From Zantedeschia hybrid cultivar (taxonomy: Eukaryota; Streptophyta; Magnoliopsida; Alismatales; Araceae): a stretch of 64,000 nucleotides of DNA. The DNA lies in NCBI GenBank assembly GCA_030544215.1, contig JARZZO010000006.1, forward strand, positions 48,894,501 to 48,958,500, in the 5' to 3' direction. This document shows, piece by piece, positions 60,179-64,000 of the stretch. Positions within the stretch are counted from its first letter, which is position 1. The number at the start of each line of letters is the position of its first letter. Below the pieces are notes generated by a model. It was not told the DNA's origin, made no database searches, and was given only the letters and a program-made list of their open reading frames with translations. The position numbers and the translations under genes were made by a program.

Positions 60179-61645
60179 GCAATACAAGTAAATTGAAGAA
60201 GGCCTTATGGCGAGTACAAGAGAGAGGAAGGTAGAAGTACATCAGAGTATGAGAGAGAGAGAGAGGCACGCAGACCTCTATTTATTAACAATTAATAAAC
60301 AATCATACATCCACGATCCACACAATCCATTCATCACATGAATAATTAATTAAGTGCATATCTATGAGCACAGTGTGTTTTAAACATCCACACATGATAT
60401 AGCACATCACATGGCTAAAATAAAAGAGTTTTAAAATAAATAATTTTGGCTTTCAAAAAACTGGGATCCAATCAAAATTGGTATTTAAATTTCGAAAACA
60501 CTTTTAATTAATTTAACATGCTATCAAATCTAATTTAAAAGTATCAAAACACACATCACATGTGCACACACTCCAAATTAATAATTCCAGATTATTCCAT
60601 GCAAATTAGAACACTTCTAATAATCAATCTAACAATTAGATTAAAACCCCATTGATAATCTAACAATTAGACTATTAATGACTAATCTAACTCTTAGACT
60701 AGTCCAACAAAGTTAATTAACAATTTAACACTTAAATTATTAATTAACTACTAATCTAATTCTTATATTAGCTAATAAATGTTAATTATTAATTTAACAC
60801 TCAAATTATTAATTAACACAAATTAATTAATAACTGTAATCTAACAATTAGATTAGTTAATTTAAAATTAATTATTAATTTAACACTTAAATTAACAATT
60901 AACCTTAATTAATTAATAATTATTAATCTAACAATTAGATCAGAAGATTAATGTTAATCATTAATTTAACCCTTAAATCAATAACTAACAATTAATCAGT
61001 AAAGACTACTAATTTAACACTTAAATTAGTTATCTAAGTTAATTATTAATTTAACCCTTAAATTAACAATTAACTTACATATTAATTAACAATTAGTTGA
61101 AATAATAATTAGTAATCTAACTGTTAAAATAATACTTATTTATTACTAATTTAACCATTTAAATTAGATTCATTAAGATTAATTATTAGTTTAACCATTA
61201 AACTAACAATTAACATTAATCAATTAACAACTAAAGGTTAATAAAAAATGATTAAAAAATCATTAATTGCTCAAATAAATAAAGTTGAATAATAAATTTA
61301 AATTTCAAAATACTTTTGTATTTTTAAACTTAAAATCCAATTTTATTCATTTTAATTGAATCAAGGGTTTCAATAGGGGTTTATAAGAAAACAGGGCTCA
61401 GCCAATTGGCTGAACCAGGGTTCGGCAGAGGCTCGAACCAGGGTGAGCCAGGGCTCGACCCCCTGGCTTAGGTGGCTCAAGCCCCTTTGGGCTCCCTGGT
61501 CGGCCGGTTCGGCAGTGGGGCGGGCCGGTCGGACTGGCCCTGAACCGCTCCCCACCTTCCTTCAACCCCTAAAGAACCCGACGCCCTTCAACCCTAAACC
61601 TGCAAGTGCAGGCGGCGGCGGGCTGGGTCGCCGGCGGCCGTGCCC
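60179..61645 (-). repeat. Inverted copy of copia B leader
   Basis: Reverse complement of the leader from about 48140 back to 46800, in order: pyrimidine/GAGA part, AT palindrome array (60610-61260), GC-rich part (61370-61640). It is joined head-on to the plus-strand RT fragment at 60178 and to gypsy D RT at about 61646. The hairpin part near gag is not included. Confidence 0.8.
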
Positions 61646-64000
61646 CCTGGCATAACGACATAACAATAAGTCCCCTAAGGCGTAGTGAACAACGTCTTCT
61701 CTTGGTCTTCTTTTGCCAAGCAAATCTAATTATACCTTGAGAATCCATCCATGAATGATAGCGTTTCATACCTATCTGTGTTGTCAATGAGTACATCTAT
61801 GTGAAGCAGTGGAAAATCGTCTTTAGGACATGCCCAGTTCACTTTTCAGAAGTCAATGCAAATCCTAACCTTCCCATCCTTTTTCCTAACTGGGACTATA
61901 TTAGCCACCAATTGTGGATAGAAGACAACTCTAATAAATTTGGTTTTATGCAATTTATCGACCTCTTCCTTCATTTCAAAGTCATCTGAGGATGGAATCG
62001 CCTCAACTTCTGTTTGACCGGGTTAGCCCCTAATTTTAATGTTAATCGGTGCTCCACTAGGGAAGAATCTAACCTCGGCATATCTTCATAGCTCCAGGTG
62101 AAAGTGTCTTTGTATTCTCTGAGAACTTGAACCACCGCCTCCTCATTTGCTTCAGAAAGATTTTTACTGACGATGATAACCTTAGGCTCTTCTTTAGTTC
62201 CTAGATTAATATCTTTGGTAGGCAATTCTACAGTGGCTGAGGGTTCATCAAATCTCTTCACTCCACTAGCATACGCCTCAGCCGCATCCACGTCAACTTC
62301 CTCATCTTCAGTAATGGGGTCTTTCTTGTGTAGAAGTTCATATGCCCCATACCTGTCATCGACTAACTCATCAACTTCACATTTTTCTGGCATCTGAACG
62401 GGATTCTCTAATAACTGGGGAATCTGAGAGCAAGAAAGACATCTTAAAACTAGATCTTGGAGGTATCTATCTGGAACTTGTCTACCTTTAGACTTCCTAG
62501 ACTACCTAACCTGACTAACTTCACTAGACTCCTTAACTTCATTAAATTGCCTACCGCTAGACTCACTATCCTGACCTAGTGAGGACGAAGAAGGATAAAA
62601 ATCAAGGGATACAGGATGTGATACAGATGAATCCTCCCGAGAGGAGGGGCAAAGCAGATCTAGAAGAGAATTTTGCCCGAGTGACCTGCACGATGGGGTA
62701 TATTCAGACAAATAATATGATGTTTCCTCAACGAGGATATGAGTTGCCAAATTGGCATTTTTTTTTTTTTAGATTATAGGAGTTGATCATAAAACAAGAA
62801 TGAATCTGGAAAGGGGGAGGATGAGGAGGTAACGGCACCAAGGCCAAAGGATTGGGGGGATCATGCAATAATATGTCCCAGATCAGATCATGGATCCTCT
62901 CAAGATTGAGAGGAATATGAGAAATTAGGTCCCGAGGGGACAAAGTAACCATGATGGACGGAGCCCGAGGAATATCTTCAGTAATGACCCTCGACCAGGT
63001 CGAGGTTAGGAGCAGAGTGCGGAATAGGGTATGGAGGGTGAAAACATGATGGGGATTGGTTCCCCTCCAGAGAAGATCGGTGGTGAGTCCAGGCTAATAA
63101 GGATCATCAGGTTCCCCTTCGTCTGTCTCTTCACTTAGCAAAATTCTCTTATCAAAAATGGCCCCAGGCCCTTCAAACAACTAATCAATCAACGGAGGCC
63201 ACTTTGGTTCTGAGGGATCAAGGAACAACCTGTTCAGTGCAATGTATAGGTCCCATGTGTCGAACCAGCAGTACCACTTGCACTCAGGATCTTGAGTCTT
63301 CCTCCTCTTCATTGGCCGCAGAGCCTCCAAGGATTGATATGTCAGCAGTTCAGAATAGTGCCTGGCTAAGTCTCTCCCATATATGTCATGTAGGTCGAAG
63401 TGGGAAGTAATTACCACCATGTTATCATTGTTATGATTAATCACGGGTCCCTTAATAAAATGTATATATAAGGTCCAAGTTAAGGGATCCCGATTTTCTT
63501 TGCACGGGGTGGTCATCGTCTTCCAGATTTTCTGACCATCTTTATCTTCCTGCTACTGAACAATGTATCGTCCCACCTTCACTGGCCTATAGCCCAGACC
63601 ATTATCAGGTATTCTTCTGTTGTCTTTGATAGGCTTGGTTATGCCCTGCAATTGTGTGCTCAGGCCTTTTCCAGGTTGATAACCACCTTTCAACATGATG
63701 TCCCAGCCAGGGGAACTCACGCACTTTCCCCTTTTAACAGTATCAACTGGACAAGGAACAGGTATAATGGCTTTCAAAGGATCAATCGAGGGAGAACAAA
63801 CTTGTAATATCGACAGAATGGGTTGTCGGCTAGATAGTGGGGTCGGTTTGGTGTTCAAAGAATAAACAGTAGCAAGGATTGGCATGCTCGTTACTTTAAT
63901 GATTCGTTCTTACAAGGAAACTTGAGGCATTGATGGTTTGTAGAAGGTATGGCCTCAAGGGATTTGATGTAGGGACAGCCAATGATGCCTTTTAAAGAGG
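61646..64000 (-). pseudogene. Gypsy D pol: protease end, glycine-rich linker, RT start
   Basis: Minus strand. At the window edge are the last protease residues (GIIGCPYIKSLEAIPST). Next come SPGWDIMLKGGYQPGKGLST, a glycine-rich block like the G-patch-like linker of Tat/Ogre pols, then an unrecognised ~350-residue linker (RDLARHYSELLTYQSLEAL, WYCWFDTWDLYIALNRLFLD). The RT start follows: TWSYEDMPRLDSSLVEHRL, VKQKLRRFHP, VRKKDGKVRICIDF, SFMDGFSRYN. RT stops at about 61650 (GTYCYVVMP), before its catalytic box. Stops are nearly all TAG at Gln-like sites (63553, 63181, near 63096, near 62500). A frameshift lies at a 12-T run (62759-62770). Confidence 0.8.

Overview
This window is intergenic, repeat-rich nuclear DNA from a flowering plant. 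I cannot name the species. The evidence is stacked Ty1-copia and Ty3-gypsy LTR retrotransposons with plant-type primer sites (TGGTATCA, TGGCGCC, TGGCGTCG), a Tat-lineage gypsy element with a second RNase H and an antisense extra gene, and relics of plant mobile domain (PMD) genes. I saw no intact cellular gene, rRNA, tRNA or CRISPR array. Every coding region I can identify is broken by stop codons, frameshifts or insertions.

Layout. 1-665 is a heavily decayed copia reverse transcriptase. 660-2130 is a ~120-bp repeat built of nested palindromes. 3325-3625 and 6480-6925 are ~76-85-bp repeats with a GTCG-type palindromic core; they flank a first PMD-like relic (5390-6125). 7145-8165 plus 40390-41744 is a second PMD gene relic with recognisable introns. 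One exon of it is split by copia A (8166-40389, minus strand, 5-bp target duplication differing at one base). Copia A is split in its RNase H by the Tat-type gypsy G1 (10369-33418, plus strand, duplication CTTCT). G1 is split in its integrase by the Athila-like gypsy G2 (15882-27483, minus strand, duplication CTCGG). This four-level nest fixes the order of events.

From 43765 to the end, a Tat/Ogre-like gypsy element D on the minus strand (integrase at 43765-44757, protease end to RT at 61646-64000) is interrupted by a scrambled group of copia B copies: an LTR-leader-gag-pol copy, a second leader-gag-pol copy joined to it with no LTR between, a 3'-truncated LTR piece, an unclassified 2-kb segment, an RT fragment and an inverted leader.

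Most notable observations. (1) The leaders of copia A and of both copia B copies each carry four dispersed hairpins just upstream of gag. The inner stem, loop and internal loop are nearly invariant, while the outer stem differs from hairpin to hairpin yet stays complementary. (2) Both copia B copies share the same large gag deletion and a lost zinc-knuckle cysteine but keep this leader, as expected for gag-less parasites mobilised in trans. (3) Most stop codons, in several unrelated elements and in the PMD relic, can be explained as C-to-T (or G-to-A) changes of CAG, CAA, CGA or TGG codons. (4) G1 carries an antisense spliced gene with its own TATA box and G-box repeats, next to an 11-period 69-bp satellite.
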